10,817 nt of DNA from DUEL01 sp964580565 (lineage in GTDB: Bacteria; Chloroflexota; Anaerolineae; B4-G1; DUEL01). Below the pieces are notes generated by a model. It was not told where the DNA came from and did not search any database. It saw only the letters and a program-made list of their open reading frames with translations. The stretch is taken from contig CAZOLN010000095.1 in assembly GCA_964580565.1 (NCBI GenBank), forward strand, positions 1 through 10,817, read 5' to 3'. Positions 1 through 6,782 of the stretch are shown piece after piece; positions within the stretch are counted from its first letter, which is position 1, and every line of letters starts with the position of its first letter. The translations under genes were made by a program, and so were the position numbers.

Positions 1-21
1 GCAACCAGCAACCAGCAACGA
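1..21. repeat. Heptamer tandem repeat, GCAACCA x3
   Basis: Three 7-bp units (GCAACCA, GCAACCA, GCAACGA) fill the first 21 bases, directly before the sbcC start codon. The array is cut by the window edge, so its full length is unknown. It leaves no clear Shine-Dalgarno sequence ahead of the ATG at 24. It belongs to the same kind of short tandem repeats seen at 5831-5893, 6521-6556 and 7037-7057, with a different unit sequence. Confidence 0.75.
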
Positions 22-23
22 GT

Positions 24-2722
24 ATGATTCCGCGCAAACTCTCTCTTACGAACTTTATGTGCTACCGCCAAGCGACGGTGGACTTCACCGGCATTCACGT
101 CGCCTGTTTGAGCGGGGAGAACGGAGCCGGGAAGTCGGCGTTGCTGGACGGAATGACGTGGGCGCTGTGGGGAAAGGCCCGCGCCCGCCGGGACGACGAA
201 CTGATCCGGCTGGGCCAGAGCGAGATGGAGGTGGACTTCATCTTCCAGCATGGGGACCACCTCTATCGCGTGGTCCGCAAGCGCCGCGCGGGGAAGCGCG
301 GGCAATCCCTGCTCGACCTCCAGATCCAGGACGATGGACGCTGGCGGTCGATCGCCGAAAGCACCCTCCGCGCCACCCAGGCGAAGATCGAACGGGTGCT
401 CCGGCTGGACTACGAAACCTTCGTCAACTCAGCCTTCCTCCGCCAGGGCCGCGCCGACGAGTTCACGGTCAAGACCCCCGCGGAACGGAAGCGGGTGCTG
501 GGGGAGATCCTGGGGTTGGACATCTGGGCGGTCTATGAGGAGCGAGTCAAGGAGCGGCTCCGGGCGATCCAGCAGGAACTGAACCTTCTGGAGATCCGGC
601 TGGGAGAGATCGAGACGGAACTGGCCCGACGACCCGAGTACGAGGCACAGGTCCACGCCGCCCAGGCGGAGGTGGTGGAACTGAGCGCGGCCCTCCAGAA
701 AGCCCAGGAAGCGTGGCAGGCGATGGAGGCCGCCCGGGCGGAACTCCGTCACGTCCGCGCCCAGATGGAACAGACAACCGGCCGGGTCACCCAGGCCCAG
801 CGGGAGCGGGCCGCCCTTGAGCAAGAACGGGAGGAGCGGCAGGCCCGTCTGGCCGAGTACGAGGAGATCCTGGCCCAGGCGGAGGAGATCGAAAAGGGGT
901 TCGCCGCCTACCAGGAGGCCCTGGAGAAGGAACGGGCGCTGAGCGAGAAACTCTCCGCGCTGGCCGAGTTGAACGAGCGGCGGAATGCGCTTTGGGACCA
1001 GATCAGGGAGGCCTGCCACGCGCTGGAGAAAGAGAAAGAGCGGGTCGCCCAGCAGATCCAGGAACTGAAAGCCCGACTGATCCTGCCGGAGACCCGTCAG
1101 CAATACGAGGCGCTGGAGGCGAAGATCGCCGCCCTCCACCGACTGCGAGAGCAGCACGAAGCGGCCCGGGAGCGGCTCTCCCAACTGGCCGAAGAGCAGG
1201 CCGCCCTCCGGGCCGAGAACCGGGCCTTGAAGCCGGAGATGCAGACCCTCAAAGAGCGCATCGACCTTCTTGAACAAGCGGAGGCAACCTGCCCCCTCTG
1301 CGGCCAACCCCTACCCGAAGCCGACCGCCAGCGGCTGATCGAAGAACTGCAGGCGACGGGGAAGCAGAAGGGGGACACCTATCGCGCCAACCGCGCCCGC
1401 CTGGAGGAGATCTCCGCTGAAAGAGCCCGCCTGGAGACGGAGATCGCCGCCAGCGAGCGGGAGCTCCAGGTGCTGCCGCGGCTGGAGCGGGAGGCGGCGA
1501 CGCTGGCCGAGCGGATCCGCGCTGGCGAGGAGGCGGCGAAGGCGCTGAAGGTCGCCCAGGCCGAATTGGAGAGGATCGAGGCCACGCTCACGGCGGAGGC
1601 CTACGCCCCCGAGGCGCGGCGGGAATTGGAGGCCGTCCTGGCTCGGGCGGCCGAACTGGGATACGACCCCCAGGCCCACGACGCGGCCCGCGACGCCATC
1701 GAGCGGTACCGCCCGTTCGCCGAGAAGAAGAGCCGGTTGGAGCTCGCCCGCGCCGGCGTGGAGCAGGAGCGGGAGGCCCTGGCCCGGCTGGAGAAAGCCA
1801 TCGACCGGTGGGCGGAGGAGGAGCAGGCCGCCCACTCCCGACTGGAAGAACTCCGGAAGCAGGCCGAGGCCCTGGAACAGCAGTTGCGGGAGGCCCCCGC
1901 CATCGAGGAAGAACTGGCGCGCGTCCGCGCTGCCGAGGCGGAGGCCCGCCGCCGGTTGGGGGCTGCACAGCAGCGGCTCGCCGCCTGCGACGCCCTTCAG
2001 CAACAGAAGGCCCGCCACCTGGAACGACAGAAGGAACTGGCCCACCAGCGGGGGCTCTACGAAGAACTGCGCACCGCCTTCGGCGTCCAGGGGGTCCCGG
2101 CGATGATCATCGAGGCCGCCGTCCCGGAGATCGAGGCCGAGGCCAACCGGCTCCTCTCCCGGATGACCAACGGCCGGATGCACGTCCGGTTGGAGACCCA
2201 GCGGGAGACCAAGGCCGGGGAACTGCGGGAGACGCTGGACATCCGTATTATGGACGAACTGGGCGAGCGGCCCTACGAGAACTACTCCGGCGGGGAACAG
2301 TTCCGGGTCAACTTCGCCCTCCGTATCGCCCTCTCCCGCCTCCTGGCCCGTCGCGCGGGCGCACAATTGCAGACCCTCATCATCGACGAGGGCTTCGGCA
2401 CGCAGGATGCCCAGGGGCGGGAACGGCTGGTCGAGGCGATCCATGCCATCCAAGACGAATTCGCCTGTCTCCTGGTCATCACCCACATCGAGGAACTGCA
2501 GGACGCCTTTCCGGCCCGCATCCACGTCACCAAGACGCCGGAGGGCTCCGTCGTCACGGTNNNNNNNNNNNNNNNNNNNNNNNNNNNNNNNNNNNNNNNN
2601 NNNNNNNNNNNNNNNNNNNNNNNNNNNNNNNNNNNNNNNNNNNNNNNNNNNNNNNNNNNNCCTTTCCGGCCCGCATCCACGTCACCAAGACGCCGGAGGG
2701 CTCCGTCGTCACGGTAATCTGA
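24..2722 (+). CDS. sbcC: SbcC/Rad50-family DNA-repair ATPase (split by artificial assembly gap)
   Basis: This is an SMC-like ATPase that with SbcD/Mre11 opens and trims DNA ends and hairpins. Visible motifs: Walker A GENGAGKS at residues 31-38; a long charged coiled coil of about 175-415; a zinc hook CPLC (Cys423, Cys426); a return coiled coil of about 435-690; the ABC signature SGGEQ from Ser755; Walker B with Asp788-Glu789; D-loop GTQD at 792-795; switch His821. A 100-N gap (2561-2660) sits near the 3' end, but the 55 bases on each side are identical. Collapsing them gives 24-2560 joined to 2716-2722, an 847-residue protein ending in VTVI, in frame with TGA at 2720. That is closer to Rad50 size than to the roughly 1,000-residue E. 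coli SbcC. The ATG at 24 gives the expected short lead into Walker A. No sbcD is visible; it may lie upstream of the window. A PAS gene follows 19 bp later. Confidence 0.93.
2506..2560 (+). repeat. 55-bp direct repeat, copy 1 (left edge of gap)
   Basis: These 55 bases are identical to 2661-2715 and end exactly at the first N. They encode the SbcC residues from just before PARIHVTKTPEG up to the last complete codon before the gap. I read this as the same genomic segment present at the ends of two contigs, not as a biological duplication. Confidence 0.95.
2561..2660. other. Assembly gap, exactly 100 N
   Basis: One hundred unknown bases, a conventional fixed-size scaffold gap. Both flanks carry the same 55-bp sequence, which suggests the contigs overlap and that the real gap length is zero (in effect minus 55). 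Translating through the Ns shifts the frame and yields a false SbcC C-terminus. Confidence 0.97.
2661..2715 (+). repeat. 55-bp direct repeat, copy 2 (right edge of gap)
   Basis: An exact copy of 2506-2560 beginning at the first base after the Ns. It is followed by the last base of a GTA codon, ATC and the TGA stop of sbcC. Only one of the two copies is likely to exist in the genome. Confidence 0.95.
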
Positions 2723-2724
2723 TC

Positions 2725-2733
2725 GGAAGGGGG
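2725..2733 (+). promoter_or_regulatory. Ribosome binding site of the PAS gene
   Basis: A purine tract GGAAGGGGG lies 8 bases before the GTG at 2742. It supports that GTG as the start over the later in-frame ATG at 2832, which would remove the first strand of the PAS fold. Confidence 0.6.
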
Positions 2734-2741
2734 AACCACCG

Positions 2742-3104
2742 GTGAGGCGAGACGCAGCCTTTCTGGCCGCAATCCTGGACAGCCTGAGGGACCCGATCCT
2801 GGTGGCCGACACCGACCACGTCATCCGATACATGAACCGGGCAGCTATCACCCACTACGAGGGCGGGGAGGGCCTCATCGGCCGCTCCCTGCTGGATTGC
2901 CACAACCCAACCTCGCAGCAGATCATCAAAGAGACGCTGACCTTCCTTCAGACCGGCGGGGAGGAGCGGATGATCAGCGAGGATGGGAACCGGAGGATCT
3001 ACATGCGGGCCGTCCGCGACCCGGCCGGTCGATTGTTGGGGTACTACGAGCGGTATGAGTACATGACGAACGGGGGGGAAACATGTCCAAACGACAGCGG
3101 CTGA
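2742..3104 (+). CDS. Stand-alone PAS-domain protein
   Basis: This 120-residue protein is essentially a single PAS fold with no kinase, cyclase or DNA-binding part. The PAS start is seen in ILDSLRDPILVADTDHVIRYMNRAA (two segments, residues 11-35), the middle in GRSLLDCHNP (47-56), and the final strands in RRIYMRAVRDPAGRLLGYYE (84-103). The Cys53-His54-x-Pro56 motif resembles the CHPP-type motif I recall in PAS domains attached to DUF438 proteins; whether it binds a cofactor is unknown. It starts at a GTG with a good purine tract upstream, 19 bp after sbcC. Its last 22 bases overlap the start of the protease gene, so the two are probably translated together. It is likely a cytoplasmic sensor or interaction module acting through a partner. 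The fold is fairly sure; signal and partner are not. Confidence 0.82.
   Translation: MRRDAAFLAAILDSLRDPILVADTDHVIRYMNRAAITHYEGGEGLIGRSLLDCHNPTSQQIIKETLTFLQTGGEERMISEDGNRRIYMRAVRDPAGRLLGYYERYEYMTNGGETCPNDSG
3072..3078 (+). promoter_or_regulatory. G-run ribosome binding site inside the PAS gene
   Basis: Seven consecutive G bases followed by AAAC precede the ATG at 3083. The site lies inside the 3' end of the PAS coding region, so ribosomes ending on the PAS gene pass directly over the protease start. Confidence 0.45.
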
Positions 3105-4516
3105 TCATAATGATCCTGGCCATCGGCGACGTGGTGGTTTTTCTCCTGCTGGGCGTGGCTATCCTGTACGGCTTCCTCACCCGGCCATCGGAGTCCCTGT
3201 CGCCATCCGTCGGGCTGGCCCCCTCGCCGACGCCCACGCCAGGGCTGCCGCCCACCTGGACCCCGGTCCCGACCCCCGCCCCCGCCTCTGAGGGCCCGTC
3301 CACCCCTACTCCCACTCCCCGTCCTTTGACCCCTGAAGAGGCGGAGTTGCTGGACCAGGTGGAGGGCCAGGTCGTCGCACTGCGCGGCCTGGTGCCGCTG
3401 CGGCCCGTCGCCCGCTGGGTGCTGAACGAGACCCAGTTCCGGCTGCGCGTCGACCACCGGTACCGGCAGGAACAGGAGCAGGAAGCGCTGCAACGGGCAG
3501 CCATCGTCCTCACCGCCTTCGACTGGCTCGCCCCCGGCACGGACCTCGACCGGGTCTGGCAGGGGCTCATTCGCGAGCAGGTCGCTGGTTTCTACGACCC
3601 CGGGGCCGAGGCGATCTACCTGATCAGCAACGCCGAGGTCGGCGACGCGCGCGATCAGGTGATCTTCGCCCACGAACTGGACCACGCCCTCCAGGACCAA
3701 TACTTCGATCTGGAGGGGATGGGCCTCCCGTCTGTGGACTGGACCACGCTGGCCCCCGCCGACCGCTCCCTGGCGGTCCAGGCCCTGGTCGAAGGGGATG
3801 CGCTACTCCTCCAGAAACGGTATATCGACCAGGTCCTCACGGACGCCGAGCAACTCGCCCTGGAGCAGGAGATGGAGCGAGCCCCCCACGTGCGGCTCGA
3901 CAGCGCACCCAAGGCGGTCCGTGAGATGTTCCTCTTCCCCTCCACCTACGGAGAACCGTTCGTCACGGCCCTCTACGAAAGAGGCGGCTGGGCCGCCGTC
4001 AACGCCGCGTACAGCGCCCCCCCTACCTCCACCGAGCAGATCCTCCACCCCGACCGATACCTCACCGGCGACGCGCCGGTCCCCGTCCCCATCCCCGACC
4101 TCCGGCCCGGCCTAGGAGATGAGTGGACGCTCATCCACGAAGGAACGATGGGGGAGTTCTGGCTGCGCCTCTACCTGGAGAACCACCTGGAGCCCTCCCG
4201 GGTCGTCACAGCGACGGAGGGATGGGGAGGCGACTACGGGGTGGTCTATTTCAACGAGACCAGCGGGGAGACGGTGCTGGCCCTGCGCTCGGTGTGGGAC
4301 ACGATGGAGGATGCCGACGAGTTCTTCCGCACCACCGTCGCCTACGCCGAGACCCGCTTCGGCCGGGCCGCCGATGAACGGTACAACGGGTGGGATTGCT
4401 GGGAGGCGGAGAACGCCGCCCTCTGCGTCACCTGGCAGCAGGGGTACGTCTCCCTCGTCCGCGGCCCGAACCTGCTCATCGTCGAAGCCCTTGCCGACCT
4501 GCTGCTGGAAGAGTAG
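3083..4516 (+). CDS. Membrane-anchored zinc metallopeptidase (HELDH type)
   Basis: A 477-residue protein. A basic N-terminus (MSKRQR) leads into one membrane segment at residues 7-32, then a Pro/Thr/Ser-rich stalk at about 36-90 typical of extracytoplasmic spacers, then a large outer domain. The metal site is HELDH (His197, Glu198, His201), followed by ALQDQYFDLEGM. Glu237 in ALVEGDA is a likely third zinc ligand, in the arrangement of gluzincin peptidases. A later STEQILHPDRYL block (about 317-328) and a WGGDYG block are conserved, as I recall, in uncharacterised Chloroflexota and Actinomycetota proteins with HExxHALQDQ. Substrate unknown. The ATG is preceded by a G-run and lies in the PAS gene, giving a 22-base overlap. 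The gene ends 12 bases before the 4528-4584 hairpin. An inactive homologue is unlikely because all the expected residues are present. Confidence 0.85.
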   Translation: MSKRQRLIIMILAIGDVVVFLLLGVAILYGFLTRPSESLSPSVGLAPSPTPTPGLPPTWTPVPTPAPASEGPSTPTPTPRPLTPEEAELLDQVEGQVVALRGLVPLRPVARWVLNETQFRLRVDHRYRQEQEQEALQRAAIVLTAFDWLAPGTDLDRVWQGLIREQVAGFYDPGAEAIYLISNAEVGDARDQVIFAHELDHALQDQYFDLEGMGLPSVDWTTLAPADRSLAVQALVEGDALLLQKRYIDQVLTDAEQLALEQEMERAPHVRLDSAPKAVREMFLFPSTYGEPFVTALYERGGWAAVNAAYSAPPTSTEQILHPDRYLTGDAPVPVPIPDLRPGLGDEWTLIHEGTMGEFWLRLYLENHLEPSRVVTATEGWGGDYGVVYFNETSGETVLALRSVWDTMEDADEFFRTTVAYAETRFGRAADERYNGWDCWEAENAALCVTWQQGYVSLVRGPNLLIVEALADLLLEE

Positions 4517-4527
4517 AAAAGCCCACT

Positions 4528-4584
4528 GCAAAGACACAGAGGGCGCAGAGAATCCCAGGAACTCCGCGCCCTCTGTGTCTCTGC
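4528..4584. terminator. Long hairpin between convergent genes, probable terminator
   Basis: Two 23-base arms (4528-4550 and 4562-4584) flank an 11-base loop. The arms pair at 21 of 23 positions. In + strand RNA the two exceptions are A-C mismatches, but in - strand RNA both become G-U pairs, so the leftward transcript can form a full 23-pair stem. In that direction the stem is followed within about 7 bases by four U residues (complement of 4517-4520). The stem core (ACACAGAGGGCGCAGAG) resembles a dispersed palindromic repeat I recall from many bacterial genomes, so it may be a mobile repeat now serving as terminator. It accounts for nearly all of the space between the genes ending at 4516 and 4593. 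Confidence 0.7.
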
Positions 4585-4592
4585 AGATTCCC

Positions 4593-5201
4593 CTACCGTC
4601 TCGCGCCTCGCCGCCCGGCCCTCCGGTCCCGATAGGCGGCCAAAAACCCGTTGAACTCCTGGGAGAGGTCCATCCAATCCTCTACCAGGAAGACGAAGCC
4701 GGGCCGGTCCGGCAGGAAGAGATGCGGATCGAGCCACAGGCGGAGCCACTGGGAACTCATCGGGAAACTCCTCAGGTCCACCGCCATCGCCGTCATCCCC
4801 CAGTACCACTCCGGCCAATAATGACGGGCCCTCTTGTCCCTCTCCGGGTCGAACAGTTTGGCGATCTGCACAGGGCGGGTGCCCATCACACGTCGATAGG
4901 AGACGACGAGGGGATAGAAGGGGGTCTGGATGCGAAAGTGGGTGGGGAAGCACTGGACGTAGGCCAGACGACGGGCCGCAAGGCCGTAGACGAAGAGGAA
5001 CCCGCCGACGAGGGGGAAGATCAAAAGCAGGTGGCGCCACGGGAAGACGCCGAAGGGTGGGCCGAAGATGCGGGGGGCAAGCCCCCAGAGGACAAGACCA
5101 GCGATGGCGAGCAGAAGGCCCAGGTTGCCCAACCGCTGCCCCACCGGCACATAGACCAGCAGGGGGAACCGTCTGCCGCGTCTTCGTCTCTTCTTTGCCA
5201 T
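4593..5201 (-). CDS. Two-TM membrane protein with PH-like cytoplasmic domain
   Basis: A 202-residue protein with a strongly basic N-terminus (MAKKRRRRGRR), two hydrophobic segments at about residues 25-43 and 57-76, and a soluble C-terminal part. The order of two membrane helices followed by a strand-rich region (YVQCFPTHFRIQTPF and following, from residue 81) recalls small bacterial proteins with a bPH-type domain, but I see no diagnostic motif, so that is inference. The stop of the upstream nth fusion is one base before this ATG, and an AGAGAGGA tract inside the end of that gene can serve as its ribosome-binding site, so the two are cotranscribed. It is the last gene before the hairpin at 4528-4584. 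Function unknown. Confidence 0.75.
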   Translation of the reverse strand: MAKKRRRRGRRFPLLVYVPVGQRLGNLGLLLAIAGLVLWGLAPRIFGPPFGVFPWRHLLLIFPLVGGFLFVYGLAARRLAYVQCFPTHFRIQTPFYPLVVSYRRVMGTRPVQIAKLFDPERDKRARHYWPEWYWGMTAMAVDLRSFPMSSQWLRLWLDPHLFLPDRPGFVFLVEDWMDLSQEFNGFLAAYRDRRAGRRGARR

Positions 5202-5202
5202 C

Positions 5203-6582
5203 CTACAGTTCCTCTCTCTTCACTTCCGGCAGGTGGGAGGTGTCGTTCAGGGCAAGGAGCCGGACGGTCCCGTCCTCGATCTGCAGGCGGGTGATGCCGC
5301 AGTTGTCCAGGGAGTATCCCCACCACTCCCCCAGTTTGTCCGGCATCAGGTGGGCCAGGCAGGCGCGGACCGTGCCGCCGTGGGCGACGATGATGACGGT
5401 CCCCCGGTCGTGGCGGGAGAGGATCTCCCGGCAGGCTTCGGCGACGCGGCGGAAGAAGTCGGCCCGCTTCTCCCCGCCAGGCCAGGTGTACTCGCTGTCG
5501 GTCTTGTCCCGCCAACGGGCGTAGAGGTCCGGATAGCGGGTCCGCATCTCCTCCAGCGTCACCCCATCCAGGTCGCCGAAGTTGATCTCCCGCAGATTCT
5601 CCACCGGGATCGGCTTCAGCCCGAGCGCCCGCCCGATCCCCTCGGCGGTCTCCCGCGCCCGGGGGAGGGGGCTGGTGTAGATGGCGGCACCGTCGCGGAC
5701 CTCCTGGGCGAGCCTCCGGGCGGTGGCCTCCACCTGGGCGCGCCCCCGCTCCGTCAGCCCTGTATCCCCCCAGCCAACCCACCGGCCCTCGACGTTGGCG
5801 ACCGTCTCGGCGTGGCGGATAAGGAGAAGCGTGACGCCTGACGTTTGACGTTTGACGTCTGACGTTTGACGCACGACGTTTGACACTCGACGCCCGTAGG
5901 CACACTCCTCGCGGAGGACGCAATCCTCGCAGCGAGGGGCGCGGGCGTGGCAGACGGCCCGGCCGTGGGCGATGAGGTTGAGGTGGAAGGGGTAGTAGAT
6001 CTCGGGCGGAACGATCGCCTCCAGCAGTTCGTGGGCCTTCTCCCGGGAGGTCCGCTCCGGGATGAGGCCCAGCCGTCGCGCGACGCGGTGGACGTGGGTG
6101 TCCACGGGAAAGGCGGGCTTGCCCAGGGCAAAGCAGAGGACGATAGCGGCGGTCTTAGGACCGACACCGGGGAGAGAGAGGAGCCACCGCCGGGCCTCCT
6201 CCACCTCCATCCCGGCCAGGAAGTCCAGGGAGATCTCCCCCCGCTCCTCGGTGATGCGGCGCAACGCCTCCTGGATGCGGGGTCCCTTGGTGGGGGCCAG
6301 CCCTGCCGGACGGATCGCCTCGATCAGTTCGGGGAGCGGCGCGTCGCGGACCGCCTCCCAGGTGGGGAACCGGGCCCGCAGCCGCTCGAAGGCCCGATCC
6401 CGGTTGACGTCGTTGGTGTTCTGGGAGAGGATCGTCGAGACCAGCGTGGCGACCGGGTCGCGGGGATGCCAGGGATGGTCGCCGTATTCGGCCAGGAGCA
6501 GGTCGTGGATGCGGAGGATTTTTGGGGTTTCAGGTTTGGGGGTTTCAGGTTTCAGGTTCCGTGGAGGTGCTTCGTTCGTCAT
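5203..6582 (-). CDS. nth: Fused endonuclease III and histidine phosphatase
   Basis: A 459-residue protein of two enzymes. Residues 22-230 are endonuclease III, which removes oxidised pyrimidines and nicks AP sites: helix-hairpin-helix LPGVGPKT (137-144) with catalytic Lys143, catalytic Asp161 in PVDTHVHRV, and an intact 4Fe-4S loop Cys211-x6-Cys218-x2-Cys221-x5-Cys227. Residues 251-459 are a phosphoglycerate-mutase-like histidine phosphatase: LIRHAET with phospho-acceptor His257, the SPLPRARETA block with Arg308, and the second His401 in VAHGGT. The linker (231-250) is encoded by nine TTGACGT-type heptamers. Residues 8-22 come from TTTCAGG heptamers. No ATG starts the second domain; two GTG codons (Val233, Val237) lie in the linker without a visible ribosome site. 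The start at 6582 has GAGGT 8 bases upstream. The phosphatase substrate is unknown. The fusion is seen directly in sequence, but a collapsed repeat or indel in assembly could mimic it. Confidence 0.88.
   Translation of the reverse strand: MTNEAPPRNLKPETPKPETPKILRIHDLLLAEYGDHPWHPRDPVATLVSTILSQNTNDVNRDRAFERLRARFPTWEAVRDAPLPELIEAIRPAGLAPTKGPRIQEALRRITEERGEISLDFLAGMEVEEARRWLLSLPGVGPKTAAIVLCFALGKPAFPVDTHVHRVARRLGLIPERTSREKAHELLEAIVPPEIYYPFHLNLIAHGRAVCHARAPRCEDCVLREECAYGRRVSNVVRQTSDVKRQTSGVTLLLIRHAETVANVEGRWVGWGDTGLTERGRAQVEATARRLAQEVRDGAAIYTSPLPRARETAEGIGRALGLKPIPVENLREINFGDLDGVTLEEMRTRYPDLYARWRDKTDSEYTWPGGEKRADFFRRVAEACREILSRHDRGTVIIVAHGGTVRACLAHLMPDKLGEWWGYSLDNCGITRLQIEDGTVRLLALNDTSHLPEVKREEL
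5831..5893. repeat. TTGACGT heptamer array, 9 units, inside the nth fusion
   Basis: Nine consecutive 7-bp units: GTGACGC, CTGACGT, TTGACGT, TTGACGT, CTGACGT, TTGACGC, ACGACGT, TTGACAC, TCGACGC. The total of 63 bp is a multiple of three, so the frame is kept. Because three units make 21 bp, the encoded peptide repeats every seven residues (VRQTSDV then KRQTSGV). It forms the linker between endonuclease III and the phosphatase. Unit-to-unit variation suggests an old array. Confidence 0.92.
6521..6556. repeat. TTTCAGG/TTTGGGG heptamer array at the N-terminus of the nth fusion
   Basis: Five 7-bp units (TTTGGGG, TTTCAGG, TTTGGGG, one extra G, TTTCAGG, TTTCAGG). Read on the - strand they are CCTGAAA/CCCCAAA units and encode the Pro/Lys-rich NLKPETPKPETPKIL stretch before the endonuclease III fold. 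The stretch is not part of the usual enzyme core and is probably disordered. Confidence 0.85.
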
Positions 6583-6782
6583 GGGTCGTTACCTCGATTG
6601 GATCTCACGTGGCTTGGTGACGGCGGATTTGAACCCGGCGATGATGGCGCCAATGGAACCGGATTGGGGGCCGCGGGGGCGACCGTCCTTAGGCAAAGGT
6701 CGCAGGCGAACACAAAGGCCGCGATCCCAGCGACCCCCAGGATGCGAAGAGGGAGCCTACCCCGATCCATCCCTGAGTTCAC
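6579..6782 (-). CDS. Possible small membrane or lipoprotein-like protein, 67 residues
   Basis: This reading frame exactly fills the space between two genes. Its GTG start (6780-6782) follows the TAG of the galactosidase with no intervening base, a GGAGG lies 5 bases before that GTG, and its TGA overlaps the ATG of nth (ATGA). The protein has a basic N-terminus (MNSGMDRGRLPLR), one hydrophobic segment ILGVAGIAAFVFAC at about residues 14-27, and a Pro/Ser-rich tail. VFAC is a poor lipoprotein box because of the Phe. Against it, the C-terminal third uses more A/T in third positions than neighbouring genes, so it may be chance or a decaying gene. I recognise no family. The same 200 bases contain no convincing promoter for nth. 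Confidence 0.45.
   Translation of the reverse strand: MNSGMDRGRLPLRILGVAGIAAFVFACDLCLRTVAPAAPNPVPLAPSSPGSNPPSPSHVRSNRGNDP

Noticed and set aside
1311..2525. A 404-codon open frame on the - strand opposite sbcC, with others at 429-1307 and 1588-1968.
   Set aside because: They lie antisense to a gene with all Rad50/SbcC motifs and have low-complexity Leu/Gly/Pro-rich products with no domain; this is expected in GC-rich DNA.
2506..2715. The 55-bp duplication considered as a target-site duplication or gene-internal repeat around an inserted element.
   Set aside because: Copies abut the Ns exactly, the gap is the conventional 100 N, and one copy alone restores the frame.
5831..5893. The heptamer array considered as a CRISPR array.
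   Set aside because: Units are only 7 bp, contiguous and without spacers, and no cas genes are near.
6620..6660. A tRNA T-loop-like GGTTCAAATCC on the - strand.
   Set aside because: The T-stem has mismatches, no matching 5' acceptor strand or anticodon arm is found upstream, and no CCA follows at the right distance.
6670..6705. A short GCGACC...GGTCGC hairpin considered as a terminator between the galactosidase and nth.
   Set aside because: Only 6 pairs with a 13-base loop and no following U-run; the tight gene spacing favours one transcript.
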